Counted from the first letter of the stretch, positions 23,687-32,781 are shown. The stretch: 64,000 nt of DNA from Streptomyces flavotricini (GCF_020639365.1 NZ_JAINUL010000001.1:7341046-7405045); one strand, 5' to 3'. Program-made: numbers and translations. Notes: generated by a model not told the origin, from the letters alone.

Positions 23687-26296
23687 TCACAGCGGGCCGA
23701 CGACCCACCGGTTCAGGATCCCGTCCCGGCCCGCGGTGACGAGCAGGCTCCCGTCGGGTGAGAAGGCCACGGCGTTGACGGCCTCGGCGTGGCCGGACAG
23801 TGGTTCGCCGACGCGCCTGCCGGTGGTCGGGTGCCACAGCAGGACGACGCCGTCTTCGCCCGCCGAGGCCAGCAGCTGCCCGTCCGGCGAGAACGCCACG
23901 TCGTACACCGCGGAGCGGTGGCCGGTCAGCGGTTTGCCGACCGGCAGGCCGCCCTCCGATTCCCACACCCGCACCGTGGCGTCACCGCCTGCCGTGGCCA
24001 TTAGGGTCCCGTCCGGTGAGAAGACCGCCGACCACACCGCGCCTTGGTGGCCGAGCGAGACGTGGTCGGGCAGCAGCGGCCTGCCGGGATCGCGCCACAG
24101 CACCTGGCCGTCGGCGCCGGAGGTGACCAGGCGCCGCCCGTCCGGGGCGAAGGCGAGTCCGACGACCTCGTTGCTATGACCGCCGAGGGGCTCACGGACA
24201 CGTGTGCCGGGGGTCGGATTCCACAGCTCCACGGTGCCGTCCGTACCCCCCGTGGCGAGCAGTTGCCCGTCAGGGGAGAACGCGAGCCGCTTCAGAGGCC
24301 CGCGATGGCCGGTCGGCAGCTCCCGGACGCTCGTGCCGGTCGCCGGATCCCGCAGGTACACGGTCCGGTTGGCGGATGCCGTGGCGAGCACGGTCCCGTC
24401 GGGAGAAAAGGCCAGGCACCAGGGCAGGGTGGTGGGCTCGGCCGCGGGCGGACCGAGGGGCCGTCGGGTGACCGGGTCCCACACGTGTACGGATCCCGTA
24501 CTGGAGGTCGCCGCGACGAGGTGGCCGTCGGGCGAGAAGGCCACCCGGAAGAGGGCGGCCTGGGCCTGTACGGGCGACAGCCGGACCGGCTGCCGTTCGC
24601 GCAGGGACACGGCCAGGGCCCTGGCCGCCAGCGGTGTCGTACGGGGTGTGCCGGAGCGTTCGTACAGCATCACCGTCTCGTCGCAGGAAGCGGTGGCCAG
24701 CAGCCGTCCGGTCGGCGAGAAGGCGATGTGCTCGACCCGGCCGCGGTGTTCGCTCAGCGGCGGGCCGACGGGCAGGCCGGTGGCCGTGTCCCACAGGCGT
24801 ACGGTCGCGTCGTCGGAGCCGGTGGCGAGGAGGCGGCCGTCGGGCGAGAAGGCCAGGGCGCAGACCGGCCCGGCACGGCCCCGGAGCGTCAGCGCGCCGC
24901 GGCCGCCGGCCGCCTCGCAGACGGAAGTGCGCCCGTCGCGGTAGCCGAGGGCGAGCAGCAGTCCGTCGGGGGAGAGGGCGATCACGTCCGGGTTGCCGGC
25001 GGACACGGTGCGGGGCAGTCCGGCGAGGCCCCCGCCGAGCAGGTCCCAGACCCGTGAGCTGCGGGCGGCGGCGAGGAGCCGGCCGTCACGGGCGAAGGCG
25101 ACCGCTCCGATCGGGTCCGTGCCGCCGCCGTGCGTGACGACGACCGGGAGACGGCCGACGGACAGGTCGCAGAGCCGTACGGTGCCGCCGAGTTCGAGGG
25201 TGGCGGCCATACCGCCGGTCGGTGCGCAGGTGATTCCGGTGACGGGGGAGGCGTGGCCGGTGAGGGGCGGGCCGTCCGGGCGGCCGGTCGCGGGGTCGAT
25301 CCGGTGGAGTACGGAGGGATCTCTGGCATCCGCCGTCAGCAGCCGCCCCTCGGGGGTGAACGCGAGGGGGTGCGTCGCGGTGAAGGGGGTGATGGTGCCG
25401 AGGCCCGTCGACGTGTCCCAGAGCTGGACGGTGTCGCCGCCGGCCGAGGCCAGCAGCCGGCCGTCAGGGGAGAAGGCCAGGTCCCGGACCGGGGCGAGGT
25501 GCCCGACGAGGCGGTGCCGGAAGGCGTACGGGGCCCGCCCGGCGCGCGGATCGGCGGGCGGGGTGGGAGCCGGCCGGGGAGCAGGTCCGGGGTCCGGTGC
25601 GGAGGTCGGTGCGGGGGCAACTGCGGGGTCCGCTCCGGGGGCCCGTGAAAAGCCCGGATCCGGGGCCGGCTCGGGCGCGGCCGCGGCCGTCGCGCCGGCC
25701 GCCGGTTCGGGATGCCATGGCGTTCGAGCCCGTTCGGCGGGCCCCGCGGAACCGGCGGGGGCGTGGAAGCCGTCGAGGCCGGCGATCCAGGCGGGGACGC
25801 CGTACGCGGGGGCTTCGCCGGCTGCGGCGGCGGGCGCGCGGCGCTCGGTGGCCTCGCGCGGCTCGGCGGCCCTTTCCCCGGGGCTCTCCCGCCCCGCTTC
25901 CCCGCTCGCGCTCGCGGCCTGCGCGCCGCGGGCCGCGCGGGCACGCGAGTGCCCGGGAGGCTGCAGCGCGGCGAGTTCCTGCCAGCGCCGCCGCCAGACG
26001 GCGAGTTCGGGTGCGGCGTGGGAAGGGACGGTGGCCGGACGACCGTATTCGTCGTACGACAGCAGGATCCGGACCAGCGCCATGAACGTGTCGGAGCGGA
26101 CGAGCCGCTTGCCGTTGAAGGCGTCGCTCTGGGTGGCCACCGGCAGCCGGATCCCGGTCAGGGAACCGGCGGCGCGGGCTTCCAGATCGCGGTACGAGGG
26201 CCTGCCGCGCTCGATCCGTAATCGCGTCAGGTCACCGGCGAGCGCGGCGAGTCCCTCCTCGAAGGTGCCGAGCGGCTGCGGCTCCGTGTCCCCCAT
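23687..26296 (-). CDS. WD40-repeat protein with N-terminal HTH-like domain (14 repeats)
   Basis: An 869-residue soluble protein. Residues 1-115 look like the helical, HTH-like domain found at the front of many streptomycete repeat proteins (LTRLRIERGRPSYRDLEAR). Residues 116-260 are a low-complexity Pro/Ala linker. From about 262 to the end I count 14 WD40 units, mostly of the form FSPDGRLLATG...VRLWD, with a Gly-His opening in most. Fourteen units make two seven-bladed propellers. The NACHT/AAA ATPase domain usual between such parts is absent. The ATG follows GAGGGGGG. It is divergent from a small membrane protein gene. The role is probably scaffolding; no partner is known. Confidence 0.88.
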   Translation of the reverse strand: MGDTEPQPLGTFEEGLAALAGDLTRLRIERGRPSYRDLEARAAGSLTGIRLPVATQSDAFNGKRLVRSDTFMALVRILLSYDEYGRPATVPSHAAPELAVWRRRWQELAALQPPGHSRARAARGAQAASASGEAGRESPGERAAEPREATERRAPAAAAGEAPAYGVPAWIAGLDGFHAPAGSAGPAERARTPWHPEPAAGATAAAAPEPAPDPGFSRAPGADPAVAPAPTSAPDPGPAPRPAPTPPADPRAGRAPYAFRHRLVGHLAPVRDLAFSPDGRLLASAGGDTVQLWDTSTGLGTITPFTATHPLAFTPEGRLLTADARDPSVLHRIDPATGRPDGPPLTGHASPVTGITCAPTGGMAATLELGGTVRLCDLSVGRLPVVVTHGGGTDPIGAVAFARDGRLLAAARSSRVWDLLGGGLAGLPRTVSAGNPDVIALSPDGLLLALGYRDGRTSVCEAAGGRGALTLRGRAGPVCALAFSPDGRLLATGSDDATVRLWDTATGLPVGPPLSEHRGRVEHIAFSPTGRLLATASCDETVMLYERSGTPRTTPLAARALAVSLRERQPVRLSPVQAQAALFRVAFSPDGHLVAATSSTGSVHVWDPVTRRPLGPPAAEPTTLPWCLAFSPDGTVLATASANRTVYLRDPATGTSVRELPTGHRGPLKRLAFSPDGQLLATGGTDGTVELWNPTPGTRVREPLGGHSNEVVGLAFAPDGRRLVTSGADGQVLWRDPGRPLLPDHVSLGHQGAVWSAVFSPDGTLMATAGGDATVRVWESEGGLPVGKPLTGHRSAVYDVAFSPDGQLLASAGEDGVVLLWHPTTGRRVGEPLSGHAEAVNAVAFSPDGSLLVTAGRDGILNRWVVGPL

Positions 26297-26340
26297 GTCC
26301 CCCCTCGGCCATGCGTGGCCGCCCAGGTTAGAACGCCGCG

Positions 26341-26395
26341 GGCGGAACAGTCCCGAACTTTCCCGAACAGCCGGGAACAGTCGTGGTGTTCCGCC
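26341..26395. promoter_or_regulatory. Nested inverted and direct repeats ahead of the WD40 gene
   Basis: Outer arms GGCGGAACA (26341-26349) and TGTTCCGCC (26387-26395) enclose TTCCCG-AACAGC-CGGGAA (26360-26377). TCCCGAAC occurs twice in tandem with a 10-bp period, and GGAACAGTC occurs twice. It lies 45-100 bp upstream of the WD40 gene start and may be a regulator binding region. Confidence 0.45.
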
Positions 26396-26495
26396 GGACA
26401 ACCGTGTCGTTCAAGGGACTTCCGGGGCGATCGGCCGGGCCCGGATTCGTTCCGTACGTGCCTGCCGGCCGGCCCGGCGGGGGTCTCATCGAGCC

Positions 26496-26690
26496 ATGAC
26501 CACTCCACGTGAAACGGACCAGCCGTTCCTGTCCCTGCACACCGCCGTCGTCCTCGTCATCGCCCTGCTGATCGGGTGCGCCGTCGGCGGGCTGAGCTTC
26601 ATGGGCGCAGTCCCCCTCGCCCTCTGCGTACTCGCCGGGCTCACCGCCGCCGGCGGCGCCGTACCCGTCCTGCGGGGACTGATCCGCTGA
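26496..26690 (+). CDS. Small membrane protein
   Basis: A 64-residue protein. After a polar N-terminus of about 14 residues it has two hydrophobic segments (TAVVLVIALLIGCAVGGLSF and VPLALCVLAGLTAAGG), and it ends VLRGLIR. It has no recognised domain. The codon use is normal for the window, with G/C at nearly all third positions, which supports it as real. No clear ribosome site precedes the ATG. It is convergent with the LacI regulator with only 10 bp between them. Confidence 0.65.
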   Translation: MTTPRETDQPFLSLHTAVVLVIALLIGCAVGGLSFMGAVPLALCVLAGLTAAGGAVPVLRGLIR

Positions 26691-26700
26691 GGCCGAAACC

Positions 26701-27738
26701 TTACGGAGCCGGCGGGAGTTCGCCCGAGCCGCGGGGGATCAGCCGGGTCGGGAGTTCGATGCGGGCCGGGGCGAGGGCGGCGCCCGCGAGGCGCTGGAAG
26801 AGGCGGTCCGTGGCCACCCGGCCCAGGGCCGCCGCGTCCTGGGCCACCACCGTCACCCCGGGCCGCAGCAGGTCGGCCAGTTCGAAGTCGTCGAAGCCGA
26901 CCAGGGCCACCGGCCTGGGGTGTTCGGCCAGGACCCGTACCAGCGTCACCGTCACCCGGTTGTTCCCCGCGAAGACCGCCGTGACGGGGTCGGGGCCCGC
27001 CAGCATCGCCCGGGCCGCCTCCCCGACCCGGTCCGGGGAGGTCGAGCCGAGGGAGACCCAGGGCTCCGCCACCGGAAGGCCCGCGTCCGCCATGGCCGCG
27101 CGGTAGCCGCGCAGGCGCTCCGTCGCCGTGTGGATGTGCGGGTGGTCCCCGATGAAGGCGATCCGGCGGTGGCCGCCGCCGATCAGGTGCGCCACGCCCG
27201 CGCGGGCACCGCCGAAGCTGTCCGACAGCACCACGTCCGCGTCGATCCGGCCCGCCGGGCGGTCCACGAACACCGTGGCCACCCCCGCCCGGATCTCAGG
27301 CTCCAGGTAGCGGTGGTCGTCCCCGGCCGGGATCACGATCAGCCCGTCCACCCGGCGCGCGCACAGCGCCAGCGCCAACTCCCGCTCCCGGTCGGGGTCC
27401 TCGGCGCTGGACCCGTTGATGAGCAGTGCCCCGTGGGCCCGGGCCACCTCCTCCACGGCCCGGTTCAACGGCCCGTAGAACGGGTCCGCGAGGTCCTCCA
27501 GGACCAGTCCCACGGTGGCCGTGCGCCCCTTGCGCAACACGCGGGCGCTGTCGTTGCGGCGGAAACCGAGCGCCTCGATCGCCTCCTGGACCCGCCGCAC
27601 GGTGTCCGGGGTGACCCCCGCCTCGCCGTTGACCACGCGCGAGACCGTCTTGAGGCCCACGCCGGCGCGGGACGCCACGTCCTTCATGGTCGGCCGGTTG
27701 CCGTAGCGGGGGTCGGACGGACGGCGGGTCTGCGGCAC
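26701..27738 (-). CDS. LacI family transcriptional regulator
   Basis: A 345-residue regulator. The N-terminal HTH and hinge are complete: MKDVASRAGVGLKTVSRVVN, then GVTPDTVRRVQEAIEALGF. A periplasmic-binding-like ligand domain follows, with VGLVLEDLADPFYGPLNRAVEE and RRIAFIGDHPHIHTATERLRGY. The GTG start has GGAGG 10 bp upstream. No sugar transporter or hydrolase gene is adjacent, so its target is unknown; the divergent neighbour is a kinase-Nudix fusion about 150 bp away. Confidence 0.93.
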   Translation of the reverse strand: MPQTRRPSDPRYGNRPTMKDVASRAGVGLKTVSRVVNGEAGVTPDTVRRVQEAIEALGFRRNDSARVLRKGRTATVGLVLEDLADPFYGPLNRAVEEVARAHGALLINGSSAEDPDRERELALALCARRVDGLIVIPAGDDHRYLEPEIRAGVATVFVDRPAGRIDADVVLSDSFGGARAGVAHLIGGGHRRIAFIGDHPHIHTATERLRGYRAAMADAGLPVAEPWVSLGSTSPDRVGEAARAMLAGPDPVTAVFAGNNRVTVTLVRVLAEHPRPVALVGFDDFELADLLRPGVTVVAQDAAALGRVATDRLFQRLAGAALAPARIELPTRLIPRGSGELPPAP

Positions 27739-27886
27739 GGGACGGAAACCTCCGGAGGTGGCGGGGCGGGCGGGGCCGGGCTCTGACCTTGAGGATAAGC
27801 ACTGGGCCGGGGAGTGGGTTTCCGTGACAGGGTGTTGCGGGCAAGCCACTGGGGGCTCCGGACGAGCCATGGGGAGAGGTGTAGAC

Positions 27887-28927
27887 GTGATTGTCTGGAT
27901 CAACGGCACATTCAGCGCCGGGAAGACCAGCACGGCCCGCGAACTGACCGGGATCCTGCCGGACAGCACCCTGTACGACCCGGAGCTCGTCGGTGACTCA
28001 CTACGCCAACTGCTGCCGCGCAAACGGCTCGCGGAGGTCTCGGACTACCAAGACCTGCCGAGCTGGCGGCGCCTGGTGGTGGACACGGCCGCCGCGATGC
28101 TCGCGGAGCTGGGCGGGGTGCTCGTCGTGCCGATGACGCTGCTGCGGCAGGAGTACCGGGACGAGATCTTCGGAGGGCTGGCGGCACGCCGGATTCCGGT
28201 GCGGCACGTGCTGCTCGCCCCGGAGGAAACGATCCTGCGCGAGCGGATCGCGACGCGTGAGGAGCCGGGGGACCCGGCCGACGTGGACGTGCGGGTGCGG
28301 CAGTGGGCGTACGACCACATCCCCGTCTACCAGCAGGCGCTGGGCGGCTGGCTCGCGGCGGACGCGCACGTCATCGACAACGGCGCCCTGAGCGTGCGGG
28401 AGACGGCGGAGCGGATAGCCGAGGCCGTGCGCACGGACGCGGCCCGGGTCTGCGACATCGTGCAGACGCCGGAGCCGACCCGGGAGACGGTGGCCGCCGG
28501 GGTGCTGCTGTTCGACGACGAGGACCGGGTGCTGTTGGTCGATCCGACGTACAAGCCGGGCTGGGAGTTCCCGGGCGGGGTAGTGGAGGCGGGCGAGGCG
28601 CCGGGGCGCGCGGGGGTGCGGGAGGTCGCGGAGGAACTGGGCCTGGAGCTGGACGCCGTACCGGGGCTGCTGGTCGTGGACTGGGAGCCCCCGATGCCTC
28701 CGGCGTACGGGGGGCTGCGGCTGCTCTTCGACGGGGGCCGCCTGTCGCCCGCTGCGGCGGAGCGCCTGCGGCTGCCGGGTCCGGAGCTGCGGGAGTGGCG
28801 TTTCGTGACGGAGGAGGAAGCGGCGAACCTGCTCCCCCCGATCCGCTTCGAACGCCTCCGCTGGGCCCTCCGAGCCCGGGAACGAGGCCGCCCCCTCTAC
28901 CTGGAAGCGGGCCGACCGACGCCGTAG
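27887..28927 (+). CDS. P-loop kinase-like domain fused to a Nudix hydrolase
   Basis: A 346-residue two-domain protein. Residues 1-190 form a small P-loop kinase with Walker A GTFSAGKT at 7-14 and a conserved Asp at DPELVGD, similar to chloramphenicol phosphotransferase or shikimate-kinase-like folds. Residues 205-340 form a Nudix domain with the box G231 to about 253 (GVVEAGE...REVAEELGL). The kinase part would phosphorylate a small molecule and the Nudix part would cleave a nucleoside diphosphate derivative, so they may act in sequence. The GTG start has GGGGAGAGG 7 bp upstream; an ATG 18 bp earlier is possible. Confidence 0.87.
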   Translation: MIVWINGTFSAGKTSTARELTGILPDSTLYDPELVGDSLRQLLPRKRLAEVSDYQDLPSWRRLVVDTAAAMLAELGGVLVVPMTLLRQEYRDEIFGGLAARRIPVRHVLLAPEETILRERIATREEPGDPADVDVRVRQWAYDHIPVYQQALGGWLAADAHVIDNGALSVRETAERIAEAVRTDAARVCDIVQTPEPTRETVAAGVLLFDDEDRVLLVDPTYKPGWEFPGGVVEAGEAPGRAGVREVAEELGLELDAVPGLLVVDWEPPMPPAYGGLRLLFDGGRLSPAAAERLRLPGPELREWRFVTEEEAANLLPPIRFERLRWALRARERGRPLYLEAGRPTP

Positions 28928-29012
28928 CCGGGTCGTGGCAGCGCGGGCCCGCGCCTGCACGCCGCTGCCCCGGCCGGGTCTGGGGGTGGGCCGCCGTCGG
29001 TCGGGGCTGCGG

Positions 29013-29714
29013 CTACGGGAGGGCCGGTTCCGCGGCCGCGGCCGTGCGCAGGGCGGCCGCCGCGTCCTCGGTCAGCGGGTCGCCGTGCCCGAAGCAGGCC
29101 ACGGACGGGGACAGCGCCGCGAGGCGCCGGAACGAGGCCCGGGCCTGCGCGCGGTCCACGTTGAAGACACCCAGCATCACCCGGCCCACCGCCGCGATGC
29201 AGTCCCCCGCGAACAGCACCCCGTGCCGCGGCAGGTGGATGCCGATGCTGCCCGGCGTGTGGCCGGGGGCGTGGACCACCACCGCGCCGCCACCGAACGG
29301 CAGCACCTCACCGTCCTCGACCTCCCGGTCCACCCGCGTCGGCGGCGCCTGCGGCACCGTCAGGCCCTTCTCGTACAGCGGGAGTTCCCAGTCGAGCAGG
29401 ACCGGCTCCGGGACCGGGAGCTCGCCCCGGATCACCGGAGCGTCCAGCCGGTGCGCCACCACCTGCGCACCCCAGCGGCCGGCGAGTTCCTCCGCGGCGC
29501 CGACGTGGTCGCGGTGGCAGTGGGTCAGGACGATCCGCTCCAGCCGTCGCGGGTCCAGCCCGAGGGAGCGGACGGCCTCCTCGATCAGCGCCGCGGAACC
29601 GGTGTGTCCGGCGTCGACGAGGGTCAGGGCCTCCCCGTCCTGCCAGAGATGGGCCTGGCCGATCGGGAAGCGGAGCATGTGGAGCCGCTGCGGGAGTACT
29701 TCGACGAGGTCCAT
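29013..29714 (-). CDS. MBL fold metallo-hydrolase
   Basis: A 233-residue zinc hydrolase. The metal motif THCHRDHVGAAEELA (HxHxDH) is at about residue 63, and the later His and Asp ligands are in VVHAPGHTPGSIGI and LFAGDCIA. There is no signal peptide, so it acts in the cytoplasm. Similar proteins act as thioesterases, lactonases or glyoxalase II-like enzymes, and the substrate cannot be decided. It lies 74 bp downstream of the dipeptidase gene stop, on the same strand. Confidence 0.92.
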   Translation of the reverse strand: MDLVEVLPQRLHMLRFPIGQAHLWQDGEALTLVDAGHTGSAALIEEAVRSLGLDPRRLERIVLTHCHRDHVGAAEELAGRWGAQVVAHRLDAPVIRGELPVPEPVLLDWELPLYEKGLTVPQAPPTRVDREVEDGEVLPFGGGAVVVHAPGHTPGSIGIHLPRHGVLFAGDCIAAVGRVMLGVFNVDRAQARASFRRLAALSPSVACFGHGDPLTEDAAAALRTAAAAEPALP

Positions 29715-29788
29715 GCCCCGAACGTACGTCCGCCCGCTCCGCTCCCGGCACGCCTTTCACCGGGAGCGGAGTTCGCCCGTAGCGCAGG

Positions 29789-31153
29789 TCAGCCGCGCTT
29801 GGACTCCGCGTAGTTGACGAGGAACAGGGCCTCCGCGACCGACAGCCGCTCCAGCTCCTGCGGCGACACGCTCTCGTTCACGGCGTGGATCTGCGCCTCG
29901 GGCTCGCTCAGCCCGATCAGCAGCATCTCCGCCTCCGGGTACAGCGAGTTCAGCGTGTTGCACAGCGGAATCGATCCGCCCATGCCACTGACCTGCATGT
30001 CCTGGCCCGGGTACGCCTCCTGCAGGGCCGCCGCCATCGACGCGTACGCCGGGCTGTCCGTGTCCGCCCGGAACGGCTGGCCCTGGCCGACGACCTCGAG
30101 CTCGAGGCGCGCCTGCCACGGGGTGTGCGCCACCAGGTGCGCCTCCAGCAGCTTGACGGCGTCGGCCGTGTCCACACCCGGCGGCACGCGCAGGCTGATG
30201 AGCGCGCCGGCGCCCGCGTGCACCGAGGGGGTGGCGCCGACGACGGGCGGGCAGTCGATGCCGAGCACGGTGACGGCCGGGCGGGCCCACAGCCGGTCCG
30301 CGACCGTGCCCTCACCGATCAGCTCGACCCCGTCCAGTACGCGGGCGTCGGCGCGGAAGTCCGCCTCCGGGTACTGCAGGCCCTCCCAGACGGCGTCCGA
30401 GGCCAGGCCGTCGACGGTCGTCGAACCGTCCGCCGCGCGCAGCGAGTCCAGCAGCCGGATCAGCGCGGCCAGCGCGTCGGGGGCCGCTCCGCCGAACATG
30501 CCGGAGTGCAGGTTGCCGCCGAGCGTGTCGATCTTCACCTTGACCAGGCACATGCCGCGCAGGGTGGCCGTCACCGTCGGCAGGCCGAGCCGGAAGTTGC
30601 CCGTGTCGCCGATGACGATCGCGTCGGCGGTCAGCAGCTCCGGGTGCGCCTCGGCGTACTGCTGGAGGCCGCCGGTGCCCTGCTCCTCCGAGCCCTCGAC
30701 GATCACCTTCACGCCCACCGGCACGCCGCCGTTGGCCTTCAGCGCGCGCAGCGCCAGCAGGTGCATGATGAACCCGCCCTTGCAGTCCGCGGCGCCGCGC
30801 CCGTACCAGCGGCCGTCGCGCTCGGTCAGCTCGAAGGCGGGCGAGATCCAGGCGGCGTCGTCCAGCGGAGGCTGCACGTCGTAGTGGGCGTACAGGAGGA
30901 CGGTCGGCGCACCCTCCGGACCGGGCAGGAAGCCGTACACCGACTGGGTGCCGTCGGGGGTGTCGAGGAGAGCCACGTCCTGGAAGCCCTCGGCGCGCAG
31001 CGCGTCGGCCACCCAGTTGGCCGCGCCCTGGCTCTCGCTCTGCGGGAACTGAGCCCAGTCCGCCACCGACTGGAAGGCCACCAGCTCGGTCAGCTCCTGC
31101 TTGGCGCGGGGCATCAGCGAGGCGATGGTCTCGGCGATCGGATTCTGGGACAT
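29789..31153 (-). CDS. M20/M25/M40 family dipeptidase
   Basis: A 454-residue zinc metallopeptidase of the CNDP-like dipeptidase group. The first metal region is VLLYAHYDVQPP, the catalytic Glu is in VKVIVEGSEEQGTGGL, and the second metal Asp is in DAIVIGDTGNF, and the late His is in SEPEAQIHAVNES. The ATG (MSQNPIAET) has GAGGAG 7 bp upstream; the longer open frame is noise. It is divergent from the geranylgeranyl reductase-like gene across 227 bp that contain a tandem repeat. Role: cleavage of dipeptides in the cytoplasm. Confidence 0.94.
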   Translation of the reverse strand: MSQNPIAETIASLMPRAKQELTELVAFQSVADWAQFPQSESQGAANWVADALRAEGFQDVALLDTPDGTQSVYGFLPGPEGAPTVLLYAHYDVQPPLDDAAWISPAFELTERDGRWYGRGAADCKGGFIMHLLALRALKANGGVPVGVKVIVEGSEEQGTGGLQQYAEAHPELLTADAIVIGDTGNFRLGLPTVTATLRGMCLVKVKIDTLGGNLHSGMFGGAAPDALAALIRLLDSLRAADGSTTVDGLASDAVWEGLQYPEADFRADARVLDGVELIGEGTVADRLWARPAVTVLGIDCPPVVGATPSVHAGAGALISLRVPPGVDTADAVKLLEAHLVAHTPWQARLELEVVGQGQPFRADTDSPAYASMAAALQEAYPGQDMQVSGMGGSIPLCNTLNSLYPEAEMLLIGLSEPEAQIHAVNESVSPQELERLSVAEALFLVNYAESKRG

Positions 31154-31188
31154 GGGCACGCTCCTCGTGGGTGCGACGTTGTGTAGGT

Positions 31189-31218
31189 GTACGCCGTGTA
31201 CGCGTACGCCGTGTATGT
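31189..31218. repeat. Two 15-bp tandem repeats in the dipeptidase/flavoprotein intergenic region
   Basis: GTACGCCGTGTA occurs at 31189-31200 and 31204-31215, giving a 15-bp period, and GTGTAC follows once more. They lie 35-65 bp upstream of the dipeptidase start. They could be a regulator site with two turns' worth of half sites, or local slippage. Confidence 0.5.
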
Positions 31219-31380
31219 GTGTACTCGGCGGTACGTGCACGCCGCCCGTATCCGCGTGGTGGGCGTATGCCGGGTACGGCGAAAGACAGTCCCGATCCTC
31301 GCACAGCAGGACGGGCCGGACTCGCGCCGTAGGATTTCCCTGCATCGGAGCAACCGCATGATCAGGAGCAGCAGCACATC

Positions 31381-32757
31381 GTGAGCAGCGACGACAGCAC
31401 CGTCGGGGGACCCGACTCAGCAGCAGGGCAGGCCGCTCAGGGGGCGGAGGACGGGGTGACCGCGGTGCCCGGGGGCACCGGTGAGGTGTGGGACGTGGTC
31501 GTGGTCGGGGCCGGGCCGGCCGGCGCCTCGGCCGCGTTCGCGGCGGCGACGGCAGGGCGGCGGGTACTGCTGCTCGAGAAGGCCCAGCTGCCCCGGTACA
31601 AGACGTGCGGCGGCGGGATCATCGGCCCTTCGCGCGATGCCCTCCCGCCCGGATTCGTCCTGCCCCTCAAGGACCGCATCCACGCGGTCACCTTCTCGCT
31701 GAACGGGAAGCTGACCCGGACCCGCCGTTCGCGGCAGATGCTCTTCGGGCTCGTCAACCGGCCCGAGTTCGACGCGGGGCTGGTCGCCGAGGCCGAGAAG
31801 GCCGGAGCCACCATCCGTACGGGTACGGCCGTCGCGCGGGTCGAGCAGCACGGGGCGGCGGTGCCCGACCGGCGCACGGTCGCCGTGGTGCTCGCCGACG
31901 GCGAGACCGTCCTGGCGCGCGCGGTGGTCGGCGCGGACGGCAGCGCGAGCCGGATCGGCGCGCATGTCGGCGTCGAGATGGACCAGGTGGACCTCGGCCT
32001 GGAGGCGGAGATCCCGGTTCCGCAGACGGTCGCGGACGACTGGAAGGGGCGCGTGCTCCTCGACTGGGGCCCGCTGCCCGGCAGTTACGGCTGGGTTTTC
32101 CCCAAGGGCGACACCTTGACCGTCGGGGTCATCTCGGCGAAGGGCGACGGGGCCGCGACCAAGCGGTACCTGGAGGACTTCATCGCCCGTCTGGGACTCG
32201 CCGGCTTCGAACCCGCCGTCTCGTCCGGGCACCTGACCCGCTGCCGCAAGCCCGAATCCCCGCTGTCACGGGGCCGGGTCCTGGTCGCGGGCGACGCGGC
32301 CGGGCTGCTGGAGCCGTGGACCCGGGAGGGCATCTCCTTCGCGCTGCGCTCGGGCCGGCTCGCCGGGGAGTGGGCCGTGAAGATCTCGGAGGCTCAGGAC
32401 GCGGTGGACGCGCGCCGCCAGGCCCTCAACTACGCGTTCGCGGTCAAGGCCGGACTGGGCGTGGAGATGAGCGTCGGCAAGCGGATGCTGACCGCCTTCG
32501 AGGCCCGGCCTGGGCTGCTGCACGCCGCGATGACGGGCCTCCGCCCGGCGTGGCGGGCGTTCGCCCGCATCACCCGGGGTGCGACGACGCTGCCGGACCT
32601 GGTGCGGACGTACCCGATCGCCCGCAAGGCGCTGAACGTCCTGGACGGCAGGCAGGCGCGGAGCCGGGTCGAGGGTTCGGAGCCGGAGCCGGAGCCGGAG
32701 CCGGGGCCGGAGCCGGGCCAGGGGCAGGGCCAGGGGCAGGAGAGGGAGAAGGCTTAA
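31381..32757 (+). CDS. Geranylgeranyl reductase family FAD-dependent oxidoreductase
   Basis: A 458-residue flavoprotein that saturates isoprenoid chains. The FAD loop is VVVVGAGPAGASAAFAAA (residues about 38-55), followed by LPRYKTCGGGI, and the second FAD motif is LVAGDAAGLLEPWTREGI. Members act on menaquinone, chlorophyll or lipid isoprenoid side chains; in actinobacteria menaquinone is a plausible substrate. The first 30 residues are low complexity, and the GTG start has AGGAG 13 bp upstream, so the true start may be later. The C-terminus is a Glu-Pro/Gly-Gln repeat tail coded by GAGCCG and GGGCAG units. Confidence 0.9.
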   Translation: MSSDDSTVGGPDSAAGQAAQGAEDGVTAVPGGTGEVWDVVVVGAGPAGASAAFAAATAGRRVLLLEKAQLPRYKTCGGGIIGPSRDALPPGFVLPLKDRIHAVTFSLNGKLTRTRRSRQMLFGLVNRPEFDAGLVAEAEKAGATIRTGTAVARVEQHGAAVPDRRTVAVVLADGETVLARAVVGADGSASRIGAHVGVEMDQVDLGLEAEIPVPQTVADDWKGRVLLDWGPLPGSYGWVFPKGDTLTVGVISAKGDGAATKRYLEDFIARLGLAGFEPAVSSGHLTRCRKPESPLSRGRVLVAGDAAGLLEPWTREGISFALRSGRLAGEWAVKISEAQDAVDARRQALNYAFAVKAGLGVEMSVGKRMLTAFEARPGLLHAAMTGLRPAWRAFARITRGATTLPDLVRTYPIARKALNVLDGRQARSRVEGSEPEPEPEPGPEPGQGQGQGQEREKA

Positions 32758-32781
32758 GGGCTCCGGACTCAAGGGCTCCGG
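32680..32781. repeat. Short tandem repeats at the 3' end of the flavoprotein gene
   Basis: Hexamers GAGCCG and GGGCAG repeat at 32680-32745 and code for the acidic tail. After the stop, AAGGGCTCCGG occurs twice (32756-32766, 32771-32781) with a 15-bp period. Replication slippage is the likely origin. Confidence 0.6.

Noticed and set aside
24993..26495. N-terminal extension of the 64-residue membrane protein into the WD40 gene
   Set aside because: The upstream part is antisense to the WD40 gene; only the last 64 codons show membrane protein character.
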